64,000 nucleotides of DNA from positions 2,592,501 to 2,656,500 of the forward strand of contig NZ_JAUFQI010000001.1 of NCBI RefSeq assembly GCF_030409715.1. The letters run 5' to 3'. This DNA comes from Reinekea marina. GTDB taxonomy: Bacteria; Pseudomonadota; Gammaproteobacteria; Pseudomonadales; Natronospirillaceae. The notes beneath the pieces were generated by a model. The model had not been told where the DNA came from and did not search any database. It was given only the letters and a program-made list of their open reading frames with translations. The position numbers and the translations under genes are program-made. Of the stretch, positions 27,487 through 35,364 are shown piece by piece. The stretch's first letter is position 1. Every line of letters starts with the position of its first letter.

Positions 27487-27822
27487 GATTTTTGATACAT
27501 ACTTTGCCACCCAAAATTTCCTAAGAAAATAGCCACCTATGCCAGAAGCTAAGTATATAACTAAATAAACTTGAATTGGCCAGCTTACAGGCTCAATGGA
27601 AATCCAGTAAATGTAACCTGCAGCAAAGCCAAAAATAAGAGCAACTAAGGGTATTCCAACTAGCACGCGCCACCAGGAGAAGCCCCTTGAATAAAACAAC
27701 TCATATAACCGCCACAGCCCTCGACTACGAAGTAACACTGTGTTTTCAATACTAGATGATTGGGTAATTCCAATTATCAACCCCAAGACCATTACAAGTA
27801 AAACTTGAATAAGAACATTCAT
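27481..27822 (-). CDS. Small membrane protein, copy 1
   Basis: 113 residues with three predicted helices (about 3-20, 53-75, 82-103) and a basic loop (RSRGLWRLYELFYSRGFSWW). Differs from the copy at 33176 at residue 4 (Leu/Phe). No known family. Confidence 0.78.
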   Translation of the reverse strand: MNVLIQVLLVMVLGLIIGITQSSSIENTVLLRSRGLWRLYELFYSRGFSWWRVLVGIPLVALIFGFAAGYIYWISIEPVSWPIQVYLVIYLASGIGGYFLRKFWVAKYVSKIT

Positions 27823-27834
27823 ATTTTAAGCACA

Positions 27835-27933
27835 TAACGCCAAAATAACTGGCGAAATTGCGCACCAGCGTGATTGAGTCCAGTGCGTACCGCGAAGCGG
27901 TGTTTACGCACGGAGTTCATTGCCTTGTTAAGG
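27835..27933 (-). other. attC of the secreted 117-aa cassette (27917)
   Basis: 99-bp site, TAACGCCAAAATAACTGGCG to GCCTTGTTAAG, loop ACCGCGAAGCGGT. Confidence 0.88.
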
Positions 27934-28270
27934 ATATGCAGGCCAACGGTTTTTTAGTTTTCGTTAACTTAACATCATAAATTTTTGCACTACCATCATC
28001 AAATATTATCAATCCTGAAAGATCTCCGATATAGGCTTCCGTTGGATGGCTAAGTCCTAAAAAATCATCCAAGTATAAAATTCTTTCAAGCTCTACTTCG
28101 TCTCGCCATACGATGGCTCTCGTATTATAACGATCGATGTAATAAATGTTCTCTTTAGTCTGACAGGTATATGTCCATTTATACTCTCCGATAGGGATAT
28201 TTGTTTCGTCAAATGCAAAGTTGTTTGTCATCAAAATACACAAGAAGATGAATCTTAGAATATAGTGCAC
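27917..28270 (-). CDS. Secreted hypothetical protein ending in attC
   Basis: 117 residues, GTG start behind GGAA. Signal peptide MHYILRFIFLCILMTNNFAF, then a beta-rich part (YKWTYTCQTKENIYYIDRYN). The last residues come from attC sequence and the stop lies 17 bp inside the site. No family recognised. Confidence 0.7.
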   Translation of the reverse strand: MHYILRFIFLCILMTNNFAFDETNIPIGEYKWTYTCQTKENIYYIDRYNTRAIVWRDEVELERILYLDDFLGLSHPTEAYIGDLSGLIIFDDGSAKIYDVKLTKTKKPLACISLTRQ

Positions 28271-28283
28271 TGTTTCTATTCCT

Positions 28284-28372
28284 TAACGCCTTTATTTTGT
28301 GGCGAGTTTACGAGTCCAAAGCCCACTTGCGAAGCGAGGATGTTGGGCTTGAACAACAATTTCTTGTTAGGC
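28284..28372 (-). other. attC of the ParB-like cassette (28372)
   Basis: 89-bp site, TAACGCCTTTATTTTGTGGC to TTTCTTGTTAGG. Confidence 0.9.
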
Positions 28373-28767
28373 TATTGGTAGTACAATTCATCAGGCTGTT
28401 TACCAATATTATCTGGTTCCAGTGGTTTCGTAAATTGTACGGCCAATATAGTGTCATGCCCTTCCATCTTGGCCTTACAAACACGGTGCATACCGTCCAT
28501 TATTCTACCTTCGCTACATAAAATAATTGGATAGCTAAGGTCAGCTTCGTAAATTTGTTTCGCGTGCTGAATTATATCTTCGCACTTAGCTTCCATTCCG
28601 GGCATAAAACCGAACCAATAGTTCTCTTTGAGCTCTCCAATTTCCTCCACCTTTTTTTCGAAAACCGGAAAGTCTTTGGATAATTCAATTAATTTTAGAA
28701 CATCCCACGACAGTAACCCTAGGGTGGAAGGTCTAAAATGATATTGTTGATGTAATTTATTTTTCAT
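28372..28767 (-). CDS. ParB-like domain protein
   Basis: 131 residues from MKNKLHQQYHFRPSTLGLLS; the longer frame runs through an attC. The segment YPIILCSEGRIMDGMHRVCK resembles the ParB/sulfiredoxin nucleotide-binding core (DGxHR), found in partition proteins, free-standing CTP- or ATP-binding domains and some nucleases. No HTH part is present, so it is not a normal ParB. Function open. Confidence 0.72.
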   Translation of the reverse strand: MKNKLHQQYHFRPSTLGLLSWDVLKLIELSKDFPVFEKKVEEIGELKENYWFGFMPGMEAKCEDIIQHAKQIYEADLSYPIILCSEGRIMDGMHRVCKAKMEGHDTILAVQFTKPLEPDNIGKQPDELYYQ

Positions 28768-28773
28768 AAAGCC

Positions 28774-28864
28774 TAACGCCCTTGTTTTGCGGCGAGTATA
28801 CGAGTCCGAAGCCCGCTTGCGAAGCAAGTCTCTTGCGGGCTTGAACAACAATAGATTGTTAAGT
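28774..28864 (-). other. attC of the membrane-protein cassette (28859)
   Basis: 91-bp site, TAACGCCCTTGTTTTGCGGC to TAGATTGTTAAG; loop AGCCCGCTTGCG/TTGCGGGCT. Confidence 0.9.
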
Positions 28865-29206
28865 ATAAATCAGCCACTGAACATACTTTGAAACTGACAT
28901 TACCCATAAAACTATCGCAAGCATACCACCAATTCGAAGATACTTACTTTTAGTTAAATACCTCCAATTAATAGCTAGTATAATGAGAAAGATAGCTCCT
29001 AGAAGATCGGGCACAATACTAAAGTCTATCTTTCCTTGAACAGTCATCATTGAGGTTGGTCCACCATTCCCCCCAATAACTTCAGCGTTCATTAGCCACG
29101 AAAATAAGCTTGGAAAAAAGGTTAAACTAGCAATGAAAATTACTATATATAAAGGATACAGCAGTATAAATAGAATCAGAATTTTCCGATAAATTATTGA
29201 ATTCAT
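28859..29206 (-). CDS. Small membrane protein
   Basis: 115 residues, three to four predicted helices (about 9-31, 65-80, 90-112). AAGGT stands 5 bases before the ATG. No known family. Confidence 0.75.
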   Translation of the reverse strand: MNSIIYRKILILFILLYPLYIVIFIASLTFFPSLFSWLMNAEVIGGNGGPTSMMTVQGKIDFSIVPDLLGAIFLIILAINWRYLTKSKYLRIGGMLAIVLWVMSVSKYVQWLIYT

Positions 29207-29222
29207 TCAGTACCTTTATACT

Positions 29223-29279
29223 TAATGCCAAGCTAAGCGGCGGGCGTTAGCCCGTCCTTGCTTGAGCGCCTTGTTAAGT
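29223..29279 (-). other. attC of the membrane-protein cassette (29233), mutated end
   Basis: 57-bp site, TAATGCCAAGCTAAGCGGCG to CGCCTTGTTAAG. The left core is TAAT instead of TAAC, which changes the base next to the crossover in R'. Same type as the IS-split site at 33530. Confidence 0.85.
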
Positions 29280-29490
29280 GTTTGTAGCCGCATTTAAACC
29301 AGTAAATGCCAATACCTACCATAGGTATGCTTATGCCAAACGATCCAAAACTGGTAATAAAGTTTGAACCTGTATATTGAGGTTGAGTTTCGACAAACAC
29401 GTTATATAAAACCCAAACGATTATCGCGGACCCGATTCCAATAGCTAGGATTGCCATCACAAAGTAAATTAATCCTTTAATAAGCCACAT
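29233..29490 (-). CDS. Small membrane protein with attC-encoded tail
   Basis: 85 residues, two predicted helices (about 6-30 and 47-65). The last ~15 residues, HLTRRSSKDGLTPAA, are read from the attC. Family unknown. Confidence 0.7.
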   Translation of the reverse strand: MWLIKGLIYFVMAILAIGIGSAIIVWVLYNVFVETQPQYTGSNFITSFGSFGISIPMVGIGIYWFKCGYKHLTRRSSKDGLTPAA

Positions 29491-29511
29491 GCTTCATTCT
29501 CAATTGACACT

Positions 29512-29614
29512 TAACGCCCCTGTACAGTGGCGCAATGTAGCGCCAGCGAAATTGTGTCCAATGCCCGCCGCGGAGCGGTTGTTTGCGGGCATGAACTGCT
29601 ACGGATTGTTATGT
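29512..29614 (-). other. attC of the hypothetical cassette (29599)
   Basis: 103-bp site, TAACGCCCCTGTACAGTGGC to GGATTGTTATG; loop CCCGCCGCGGAGCGG as in 19139. Confidence 0.88.
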
Positions 29615-29904
29615 GAAGTACTTTCTCCGTAACTCTCAAAACCTTGAAGCCACTTTACGCCCTGTGAGGAAACGGATAAAACCTCATACTCGTTCTGAGG
29701 TGTAAATGACTCATCCCCAACTATAAATTCTGTAACCGTGTATATACGTTCGCAAGTCTTCCACCCTGTGCACGGACATTTATTTGGTGGAAAATCCCAA
29801 GGTATAGCAGCCCTTCGTTGAAGCTCAGCTAAAGCTTCATCAAAACTTTTAAAGTCTCCTTGCCATTCCGCATGGACTTCATCTTCTATAGAGAATCTAC
29901 GCAT
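29599..29904 (-). CDS. Hypothetical cassette protein
   Basis: 101 residues, soluble. Starts MRRFSIEDEVHAEWQGDFKS, with FPPNKCPCTGWKTCERIYTV containing three Cys. Several cassette proteins share a PPNKCPC-like motif, but I do not know a function. The frame ends inside the attC. Confidence 0.72.
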   Translation of the reverse strand: MRRFSIEDEVHAEWQGDFKSFDEALAELQRRAAIPWDFPPNKCPCTGWKTCERIYTVTEFIVGDESFTPQNEYEVLSVSSQGVKWLQGFESYGESTSHNNP

Positions 29905-29915
29905 TCAATTACACA

Positions 29916-30275
29916 TAACGCAAAGCACTGCGGCGAACGACAGTGAGTCCAGTGCCGTAGGCACGATGCAGCTGCGCCTTGTTACAAGTAGTGGCTTGTG
30001 GCTCTTAACTATCACGTGCCCACGTGCTTTTTAATTTATTGTTTTCCATCAAGCTCCGCTTTTGGTGCAGTATTTCAGCTTGATGGCCTTTAAATTTGGT
30101 TGCCAGCTTAACGAGGCTGGCTATTCACTCTACCCTAGCTTGGGAGCGATGACTATTGCGTACAAGCTAGCCGGTTAAATTTGTGCACCGATGCACTAAA
30201 AACCACAAGTTTATACGAGCAAAGCTAAATTTAGGTACAGACTACATTCAATCGTTTCAAATGGTTTTCTACCTG
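29916..30275 (-). repeat. Type A non-coding cassette, copy A7
   Basis: attC 29916-29987. Twin of A4 (21150). Confidence 0.92.
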
Positions 30276-30347
30276 TAACGTTGTACACAGTGGCGAGCGT
30301 ATGCGAGTCCAGTGCCGTAGGCACGAAACTGCTGTACCTTGTTAGTT
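30276..30347 (-). other. attC of the MtlR-like cassette (30342)
   Basis: 72-bp site of the same TAACGTTGTACACAGTGGCG type that belongs to type B cassettes, here joined to a gene. Confidence 0.9.
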
Positions 30348-30836
30348 GCTTTTCTCTCGTTTTAGCCTTTGAATCCCTGGTAATGCTCCAAGATGCGAAA
30401 CCAATTGGTTGACTCCTACTTGATAAATATCTCTTGTTGTAGCTTCCTGAGGTGGTTTCATAAAAAGGCTATGCTCGTGCCATTTAAGGTTCCCACAGAG
30501 CTGCTTCACTCTGTTATCGCTGAATGATGCTGTAATCTTGTGAGCAAATTCATTTCTGATTTTTCCAACGGTCTTAATATCCTTGTATACCAGTTCTGGA
30601 ATTACACCAAGTAAATATAGTAGCCTTGCTCTTGGGATTAACCCATTCAGAGGTCCTATCGAGTCACTCAAGAGTTCTGCTACCTCTTTAGGATCATCAA
30701 TGAAAGTAGCCTCAACTATTTCCTTTATCAGGCTTTCAATATATGCACAGCCGACAATCACGATTTCCCGATCATTGTCATGCTCATAATCAAATGAACT
30801 AAAAAATTCTAAAAGCCGTTCAGTTTCTGAGTTCAA
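30342..30836 (-). CDS. MtlR-like protein
   Basis: 164 residues, TTG start with a good AGGAG site. The pattern IVIVGCAYIESLIKEIV, IPRARLLYLLGVIP and IKTVGKIRNEFAHK is that of the mannitol-repressor (MtlR) domain, whose members regulate by protein contact and do not bind DNA directly. No mannitol genes are nearby. HEPN-like RNase proteins share the RNxxxH arrangement (IRNEFAH), so an RNA-cleaving role is an alternative. Confidence 0.75.
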   Translation of the reverse strand: MNSETERLLEFFSSFDYEHDNDREIVIVGCAYIESLIKEIVEATFIDDPKEVAELLSDSIGPLNGLIPRARLLYLLGVIPELVYKDIKTVGKIRNEFAHKITASFSDNRVKQLCGNLKWHEHSLFMKPPQEATTRDIYQVGVNQLVSHLGALPGIQRLKREKSN

Positions 30837-30854
30837 GAGCTCTCCTGACGCAAC

Positions 30855-31214
30855 TAACGCAAAGCACTGCGGCGAACGATAGTGAGTCCAGTGCCGTAGG
30901 CACGATGCAGCTGCGCCTTGTTACAAGTAGTGGCCTGTGGCTCTTTACTATCACGTGCCAACGTGCTTAATTATTTATTGTTTTTTACCAAGCTTCGCTT
31001 TTGAAGCGGTATTTAAGCTTGATGTCCTTTAAATTTGGCTGCCAGCTTAACGAGGCTGGCTATTCACTTTACCCTAGCTTGGGAGCGATGACTATTGCGT
31101 ACAAGCAACCCTTAGAGAGTTGTGAACTGCTACACTTAAAACCACAAATTAATAAGGGCAAAACTATATTTTGGTGCAGGATTCAATTATTAGCTTTGAA
31201 TGCCCTTCCACCTG
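30855..31214 (-). repeat. Type A non-coding cassette, copy A8
   Basis: attC 30855-30926. Close to A14 except for a CAAGCAACCC change that breaks the third stem. Confidence 0.92.
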
Positions 31215-31273
31215 TAACGTCTAAATAATAGGAGCGCGCTTTATGCGCGTCCTTATTAATTTACTTGTTACTT
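31215..31273 (-). other. attC of the membrane-protein cassette (31221)
   Basis: 59-bp site, TAACGTCTAAATAATAGGAG to TTACTTGTTAC; short loop GCGCGCTTTATGCGCG. Confidence 0.88.
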
Positions 31274-31613
31274 TCCAGTAGACCACTGTCACTGCTGTTA
31301 CTAATGCAGTTGCAATGATCGCGATTATCGAGAATGAAATTAGTGATACACAAGTCAAAACCAGCAACCATCCTGCCAAATACCAGAAAATAACCTCCTG
31401 TATTGCTTCGCTACAGCTTACAGGGAAATTCTTTAGCGAATGCAAGACATAGCCAACGGGCGGAAACACTAATGCAGCTCCAGCAATACACCATCCAACT
31501 AGTCCGCCAATAAACAGGCCAGCTATGATAGCTAAAGGTGCCAGAAACATTGAAAATATTCTAATTAATATTCCCAAAATGTTAATTAACTCTGTCTTTA
31601 CTTCATTATTCAT
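31221..31613 (-). CDS. Membrane protein with attC-encoded tail
   Basis: 130 residues, hydrophobic helices at about 10-35, 40-58, 70-88 and 90-112. The last ~15 residues (SKLIRTRIKRAPII) are read from the attC. Family unknown. Confidence 0.72.
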   Translation of the reverse strand: MNNEVKTELINILGILIRIFSMFLAPLAIIAGLFIGGLVGWCIAGAALVFPPVGYVLHSLKNFPVSCSEAIQEVIFWYLAGWLLVLTCVSLISFSIIAIIATALVTAVTVVYWKVTSKLIRTRIKRAPII

Positions 31614-31621
31614 ATAGAAAG

Positions 31622-31691
31622 TAACGCCTTGAATAAGCCGCCGATTTGGAGCGATAGCGGAAAATCGGTCGGCCTAATTCACTTGTTAAAA
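31622..31691 (-). other. attC of the histidine-phosphatase cassette (31679)
   Basis: 70-bp site, TAACGCCTTGAATAAGCCGC to TTCACTTGTTAA; CCGATTTGGAGCGATAGCGG loop. Confidence 0.88.
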
Positions 31692-32248
31692 CACATCGGC
31701 CGATTAATACAATTAACCATGATGACCTCGCCTATAGTGACATGAGTGAGACCGCAATTCTCATGAGGAAACCGAACTTTATGTGGCAAAGCTAATATGT
31801 TGTTTATCAGCTCTCTTAGCATATGGCCATGAGTTACCACCAAAATCCTTTGACAAGGTTGAGACAGAATTACCTCCTTGGTCCGTCTCACGCGGGCTAG
31901 AAATGCACCTCCAGTTTCATTTTGAGAGGGGTAGTCATAACCAGCCCCGTGACTGAAATACTTGGGTTCTTCCTCATCATGTGAACCAGAGAGCAATAAC
32001 TGCCCTTCAGCTAAGCAAGAATGAACTTCTATATTTTTCTTTGCGAACTCAGAAAACGGTCTGACGGTTTCCAAAGCTCTAGGATATGGAGAGCTCAAAA
32101 TGCTATCGATTTCCAGTGCAAGGAGGCCCTCAATGATGCTTTGTGCCTGATGATGACCGTGTTCAGTAAGCGCATCATCGCTTCCGGTTGCTAATCCGCC
32201 TTCACGATTTGTTTCGGTTTCTGCATGCCTAAGGAGAAATATTTCCAT
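31679..32248 (-). CDS. Histidine phosphatase (phosphoglycerate-mutase-like) family protein
   Basis: 189 residues. The catalytic RHG motif is present as LLRHAETETNREG. ILSSPYPRALETVRPF is the second arginine motif and RILVVTHGHMLRELI the second histidine. It should form a phospho-histidine and act as a phosphatase on a small phosphorylated substrate. Complete, with the start near GGAAAG. Confidence 0.9.
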   Translation of the reverse strand: MEIFLLRHAETETNREGGLATGSDDALTEHGHHQAQSIIEGLLALEIDSILSSPYPRALETVRPFSEFAKKNIEVHSCLAEGQLLLSGSHDEEEPKYFSHGAGYDYPSQNETGGAFLARVRRTKEVILSQPCQRILVVTHGHMLRELINNILALPHKVRFPHENCGLTHVTIGEVIMVNCINRPMCFNK

Positions 32249-32261
32249 ACTTTCCGTGCTC

Positions 32262-32355
32262 TAACGCAAAGCTTAGCGGCGAGCGACTGCGAGTCCTACA
32301 GCCCGCCGCGAAGCGGTGTATTTTAGGGCTGTATTGCTACAGCACTTTGTTAAGG
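32262..32355 (-). other. attC of the DUF4440 cassette (32350)
   Basis: 94-bp site, TAACGCAAAGCTTAGCGGCG to ACTTTGTTAAG; sister of 19580. Confidence 0.88.
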
Positions 32356-32727
32356 TTGAAGCTCAAAAGGCTCTACCTTAGTTCCTTGGTGAAAAATAAC
32401 CTTCCACCCGTCTTCAAACTTTTGCCAAAAGCTACTTCTATGAGAGTAAGTGCCACTATCAGCTTCATGACTCTTAATATACGCTCTAAATACCAACTGG
32501 CAAAATTCGGGATTAATTTGCCTAAATTCGAAATCTTGCACTTTAGCAGACCAAGATTGCTCAGTGGGAAGTCGTTCCAAAATGCTATCTAACCCAAAAT
32601 AAGAACCACTAGCACCTATTTCCTTAAACCCTGGAGCGATCCGTTCAAGCAATTCAGTTTTTGATTTTCGCACTTCAATTGTGAGTAGCGACTTCTCTAA
32701 ACTGATGATTTGGGCTTCAAGATCCAT
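32350..32727 (-). CDS. DUF4440 / NTF2-like protein
   Basis: 125 residues. ELLERIAPGFKEIGASGSYF, RAYIKSHEADSGTYSHRSSF and WQKFEDGWKVIFHQGT fit the DUF4440/SnoaL-like NTF2 fold, a small cone-shaped domain used as enzyme or binding pocket. Substrate unknown. Confidence 0.85.
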   Translation of the reverse strand: MDLEAQIISLEKSLLTIEVRKSKTELLERIAPGFKEIGASGSYFGLDSILERLPTEQSWSAKVQDFEFRQINPEFCQLVFRAYIKSHEADSGTYSHRSSFWQKFEDGWKVIFHQGTKVEPFELQP

Positions 32728-32735
32728 AAAAACCT

Positions 32736-32792
32736 TAACGTCCGTAGCAGTTGCGCGGGCTTTTTCGCGTCGACTGCCTGCGTTTGTTATGA
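32736..32792 (-). other. attC of the hypothetical cassette (32787)
   Basis: 57-bp site of the GCAGTTGCGCGGGCTTTTTCGCGTC type. Confidence 0.9.
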
Positions 32793-33116
32793 ATTGCGAT
32801 GCAACTCACTTTCTATACTGTTTATCAGCTCGAAAAGTTCAAGCTGGTTTGTGTAGTACTCTTCGATTTCCCCAAAGGATCTATAATTAGAGATATTGAA
32901 TCCTTCCTCGATATCGTTATACCAAATTACCTTGTTGCCGGCTAAAGCTACTACCCAAAAGCCGCCTCCTTCATCACCCAAGGGAGGGCACTTCCATTTC
33001 GTAGGCTTGACCTTCAGGAGCTCCCATAATTTTAGTGTTGGGCCTTCAAGTGCTTGCTCAGAAAGCCAAATATCTTTCTCGAGCTCGTTAAGGGTTATTG
33101 GTTTCCAACTACTCAT
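32787..33116 (-). CDS. Hypothetical cassette protein (possibly immunity-like)
   Basis: 109 residues, soluble and acidic. WKCPPLGDEGGGFWVVALAG, NKVIWYNDIEEGFNISNY and GEIEEYYTNQLELFELI. The aromatic/glycine pattern recalls SMI1-like immunity proteins, but I would not assign the family firmly. The stop is in the attC end. Confidence 0.72.
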   Translation of the reverse strand: MSSWKPITLNELEKDIWLSEQALEGPTLKLWELLKVKPTKWKCPPLGDEGGGFWVVALAGNKVIWYNDIEEGFNISNYRSFGEIEEYYTNQLELFELINSIESELHRNS

Positions 33117-33125
33117 ACTAATTCA

Positions 33126-33181
33126 TAACGCCTAGCTAAACCGCGCGTCTTTTAGCGTCTGATTTCAGCGTATTGTTATGT
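33126..33181 (-). other. attC of the 113-aa membrane-protein cassette, copy 2
   Basis: 56-bp site, same as 27431. Confidence 0.9.
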
Positions 33182-33517
33182 GATTTTTGATACATACTTT
33201 GCCACCCAAAATTTCCTAAGAAAATAGCCACCTATGCCAGAAGCTAAGTATATAACTAAATAAACTTGAATTGGCCAGCTTACAGGCTCAATGGAAATCC
33301 AGTAAATGTAACCTGCAGCAAAGCCAAAAATAAGAGCAACTAAGGGTATTCCAACTAGCACGCGCCACCAGGAGAAGCCCCTTGAATAAAACAACTCATA
33401 TAACCGCCACAGCCCTCGACTACGAAGTAACACTGTGTTTTCAATACTAGATGATTGGGTAATTCCAATTATCAATCCCAAGACCATTACCAGTAAAACT
33501 TGAATAAAAACATTCAT
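33176..33517 (-). CDS. Small membrane protein, copy 2
   Basis: 113 residues, copy of the cassette gene at 27481 with only a few base changes (one changes residue 4). The whole cassette is duplicated from attC to junction; the flanking cassettes differ. Confidence 0.78.
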   Translation of the reverse strand: MNVFIQVLLVMVLGLIIGITQSSSIENTVLLRSRGLWRLYELFYSRGFSWWRVLVGIPLVALIFGFAAGYIYWISIEPVSWPIQVYLVIYLASGIGGYFLRKFWVAKYVSKIT

Positions 33518-33561
33518 ATTTTAAGCACATAACGCCAAGCTAAGCGGCGCAGCTTTGCTGC

Positions 33562-33564
33562 GTC
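33562..33564. repeat. Target duplication GTC, left
   Basis: GTC directly left of the IS; repeated at 34845-34847. Three-bp duplications are usual for IS3-family elements. Confidence 0.85.
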
Positions 33565-33598
33565 TGATCTTCCCCCGATAAAATGGACACCTCGGGAT

Positions 33599-34486
33599 TC
33601 ACGCTGCCATTTGTTCATAATTAATTGGTGACATATACCCAATACCTGAGTGTAACCTCACCGTATTGTAAAATTTATTTATATACCTGCTAAGCTCAGA
33701 TCGCAACTCTTCTATTCCTTTAAAATAGGTTTGCCGGATTAACTCACCTTTTAAGGAATGGTAAAACGATTCCATGAACGCATTGTCTGTACAATGTCCT
33801 GGTCGATTGACACTGTGATGCATACCATATTTTACCAATTCAGATTGAAAGACCGAGCCCGTAAATTCAACACCTCTATCGGTGTGAAAAATAACATTTT
33901 TTGGGTTTCGCCCTTTTTTAATGACATACCTTAAAGCGGTTGTCGTTAACTCCGTTGTTCTAGAATAGGATAATGACCAACCCAATATCCGGCGCGAGTA
34001 TTGATCCATGATCGTTGCTAAATACGTCCACTTTCCTTGTAATTTAATATAGGTTACATCGGCGACCCAAACTTGATCCGGTGCCGTTGCAGCGTCGCGC
34101 GCTAATAATCGATTTTCACCTTTCGCTATGAAGCGTTTAAGTCCTGGCATTCGCCGCGTTACTTTGGTGACCCTGGCTTTGAGCCCTGCTTCACGCATTA
34201 GCCGCTCGACACGCTTCTTAGCGATGCGGTAACCGCTCTGACGCAGGGATTCATAGACTCTAGGACTGCCATATCGTCCGTGACTGTCGTCAAATATCTT
34301 CGTGATCTGTTTTAACAATTGCTGATCGGACAATGCCCGATCTGTTGTCCCTCGCTGACGCCATGCATAGTAGCCGCTGGGCGATACCTGCATCCAACGA
34401 CAAAGGTTACGTACCCCTATTTCTTTTCCGTATCTGTGGATGAACCCAAATCGTTCTGATGTTGATCCGCCAGATACTGTTGCCAC
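33599..34486 (-). CDS. IS3-family transposase OrfB (DDE integrase domain)
   Basis: 295 residues. HTH_21-like N-terminal region (GRYGSPRVYESLRQSGYRIA), then the rve catalytic core: WVADVTYI (first Asp), FHTDRGVEFTG (second Asp) and DNAFMESFYHSLKGE (Glu), ending TVRLHSGIGYMSPINYEQ. It is most likely made as the OrfAB fusion through -1 slippage at A6G (34486-34492, minus strand): the -1 frame continues LKK into VATVSGGSTSERF. It performs cut/copy-and-paste of the IS. Confidence 0.95.
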   Translation of the reverse strand: MATVSGGSTSERFGFIHRYGKEIGVRNLCRWMQVSPSGYYAWRQRGTTDRALSDQQLLKQITKIFDDSHGRYGSPRVYESLRQSGYRIAKKRVERLMREAGLKARVTKVTRRMPGLKRFIAKGENRLLARDAATAPDQVWVADVTYIKLQGKWTYLATIMDQYSRRILGWSLSYSRTTELTTTALRYVIKKGRNPKNVIFHTDRGVEFTGSVFQSELVKYGMHHSVNRPGHCTDNAFMESFYHSLKGELIRQTYFKGIEELRSELSRYINKFYNTVRLHSGIGYMSPINYEQMAA

Positions 34487-34791
34487 TTTTTTAGAAGGTC
34501 ATTTTCCCTCTTTAATCTATCGATTTCTTTTTTTAACTGAGCGTTCTCAGTTATTTGCTTCGCCGATTTCACTTTGCGTTTCTTTGACAAACCTACTCGC
34601 CTTTTTCCATCACCTTGAAGATGGCCTTCTCGATACTCTTTGCGCCAACGGGACAACATAAATGGATGAATACCCAAGCCTTCCGCAACCTGAGAACTTT
34701 TAATATCAGGTTGATAGCTCATTTTAACAGCTCGAACTTTAAACTCTGTTGAATACTGCCACGTTTTACGTGGATTATTATACTTTGGCAA
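34417..34791 (-). CDS. IS3-family OrfA (HTH protein)
   Basis: 124 residues. The N-terminal helix-turn-helix reads YSTEFKVRAVKMSYQPDIKS and LGIHPFMLSRWRKEY. A leucine-zipper-like coiled coil follows (AQLKKEIDRLKRENDLLKKW). It overlaps OrfB, and the slippery A6G sits at LLKK. OrfA binds the IS ends and tempers transposition. Confidence 0.93.
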   Translation of the reverse strand: MPKYNNPRKTWQYSTEFKVRAVKMSYQPDIKSSQVAEGLGIHPFMLSRWRKEYREGHLQGDGKRRVGLSKKRKVKSAKQITENAQLKKEIDRLKRENDLLKKWQQYLADQHQNDLGSSTDTEKK

Positions 34792-34844
34792 AATTACCTC
34801 CAGATGCGTTATCTAGAGGTGTCCACTAAAACGGGGGAAGTTCA

Positions 34845-34847
34845 GTC
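34845..34847. repeat. Target duplication GTC, right
   Basis: Second copy of the 3-bp GTC, directly right of the IS end TTCA. Confidence 0.85.
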
Positions 34848-34872
34848 CTTGCTTGAGCGCCTTGTTATGCCT

Positions 34873-35346
34873 TTACTCGGTAACACTAAAATTTACCTTA
34901 GTGCCATCGGGAAGGTCTTTGATTTGTAAATTCATTTGCCCTGACATTGCAAAGTGAACCTCAATGTCTGTTAGCTCAAAGTTATCTGGCTCGTACTTGC
35001 CACCCAAAACAGGTAATTGCTTGAAGCCGAATAATTTACCTTGCTCAAGAGTTGCCCCTTGTTCTTTGAGCTGCGCAACAACAGGGACTAAAAACCATTC
35101 ATGAATTAATTCGTTGTCTTGGAGCTTACCTTGAAACTCTTCATATGAATCTGCGACCTTTTCAAATTCTGCGCTACCAGTTATTAGCCAGAATATTTCA
35201 CCAGTTTCGGACTGCAGGAATGCATCGCCAACTGAAGTTATTAGAATAGGTAGGGCTGAACCAACAAGCCATTGCCAGTCTTCTATCAATTTAGTTCGAT
35301 CAAGATGCTCGAAGTCAACCGTAAGATCATTCCAAGTTAAAGACAC
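34873..35346 (-). CDS. Tdi1/DUF1851-like immunity protein
   Basis: 157 residues from GTG at 35346, chosen because AAGGAG stands 6 bases upstream; TTG one codon earlier is less well placed. WLVGSALPILITSVGDAFLQ, GEIFWLITGSAEFEKVADSY and LFGFKQLPVLGGKYEPDNFE then DIEVHFAMSGQMNLQIKDLP match the T6SS immunity Tdi1/DUF1851 C-terminal domain. Members neutralise a cognate ADP-ribosylating or similar toxin. There is no toxin in the cassette. Confidence 0.82.
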   Translation of the reverse strand: MSLTWNDLTVDFEHLDRTKLIEDWQWLVGSALPILITSVGDAFLQSETGEIFWLITGSAEFEKVADSYEEFQGKLQDNELIHEWFLVPVVAQLKEQGATLEQGKLFGFKQLPVLGGKYEPDNFELTDIEVHFAMSGQMNLQIKDLPDGTKVNFSVTE

Positions 35347-35364
35347 CAAACGCTCCTTGAGGCA

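Larger units (their letters stand above)
33565..34844 (-). mobile_element. IS3-family insertion sequence, complete, 1280 bp
   Basis: Ends TG...CA with imperfect terminal inverted repeats of about 30 bp: left TGATCTTCCCCCGATAAAAT, right (complement) TGAACTTCCCCCGTTTTAGT. Contains orfA and orfB with a -1 frameshift window, and is flanked by the 3-bp repeat GTC. Both ends and both frames are intact, so it looks recent and possibly active. Confidence 0.95.
33530..34870 (-). other. attC of the Tdi1-like cassette, split by an IS3-family element
   Basis: Left part 33530-33564 (TAACGCCAAGCTAAGCGGCG...GCTGCGTC) and right part 34845-34870 (GTCCTTGCTTGAGCGCCTTGTTA). Removing the IS and one GTC gives an intact ~60-bp attC like that at 29223. 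Confidence 0.9.
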
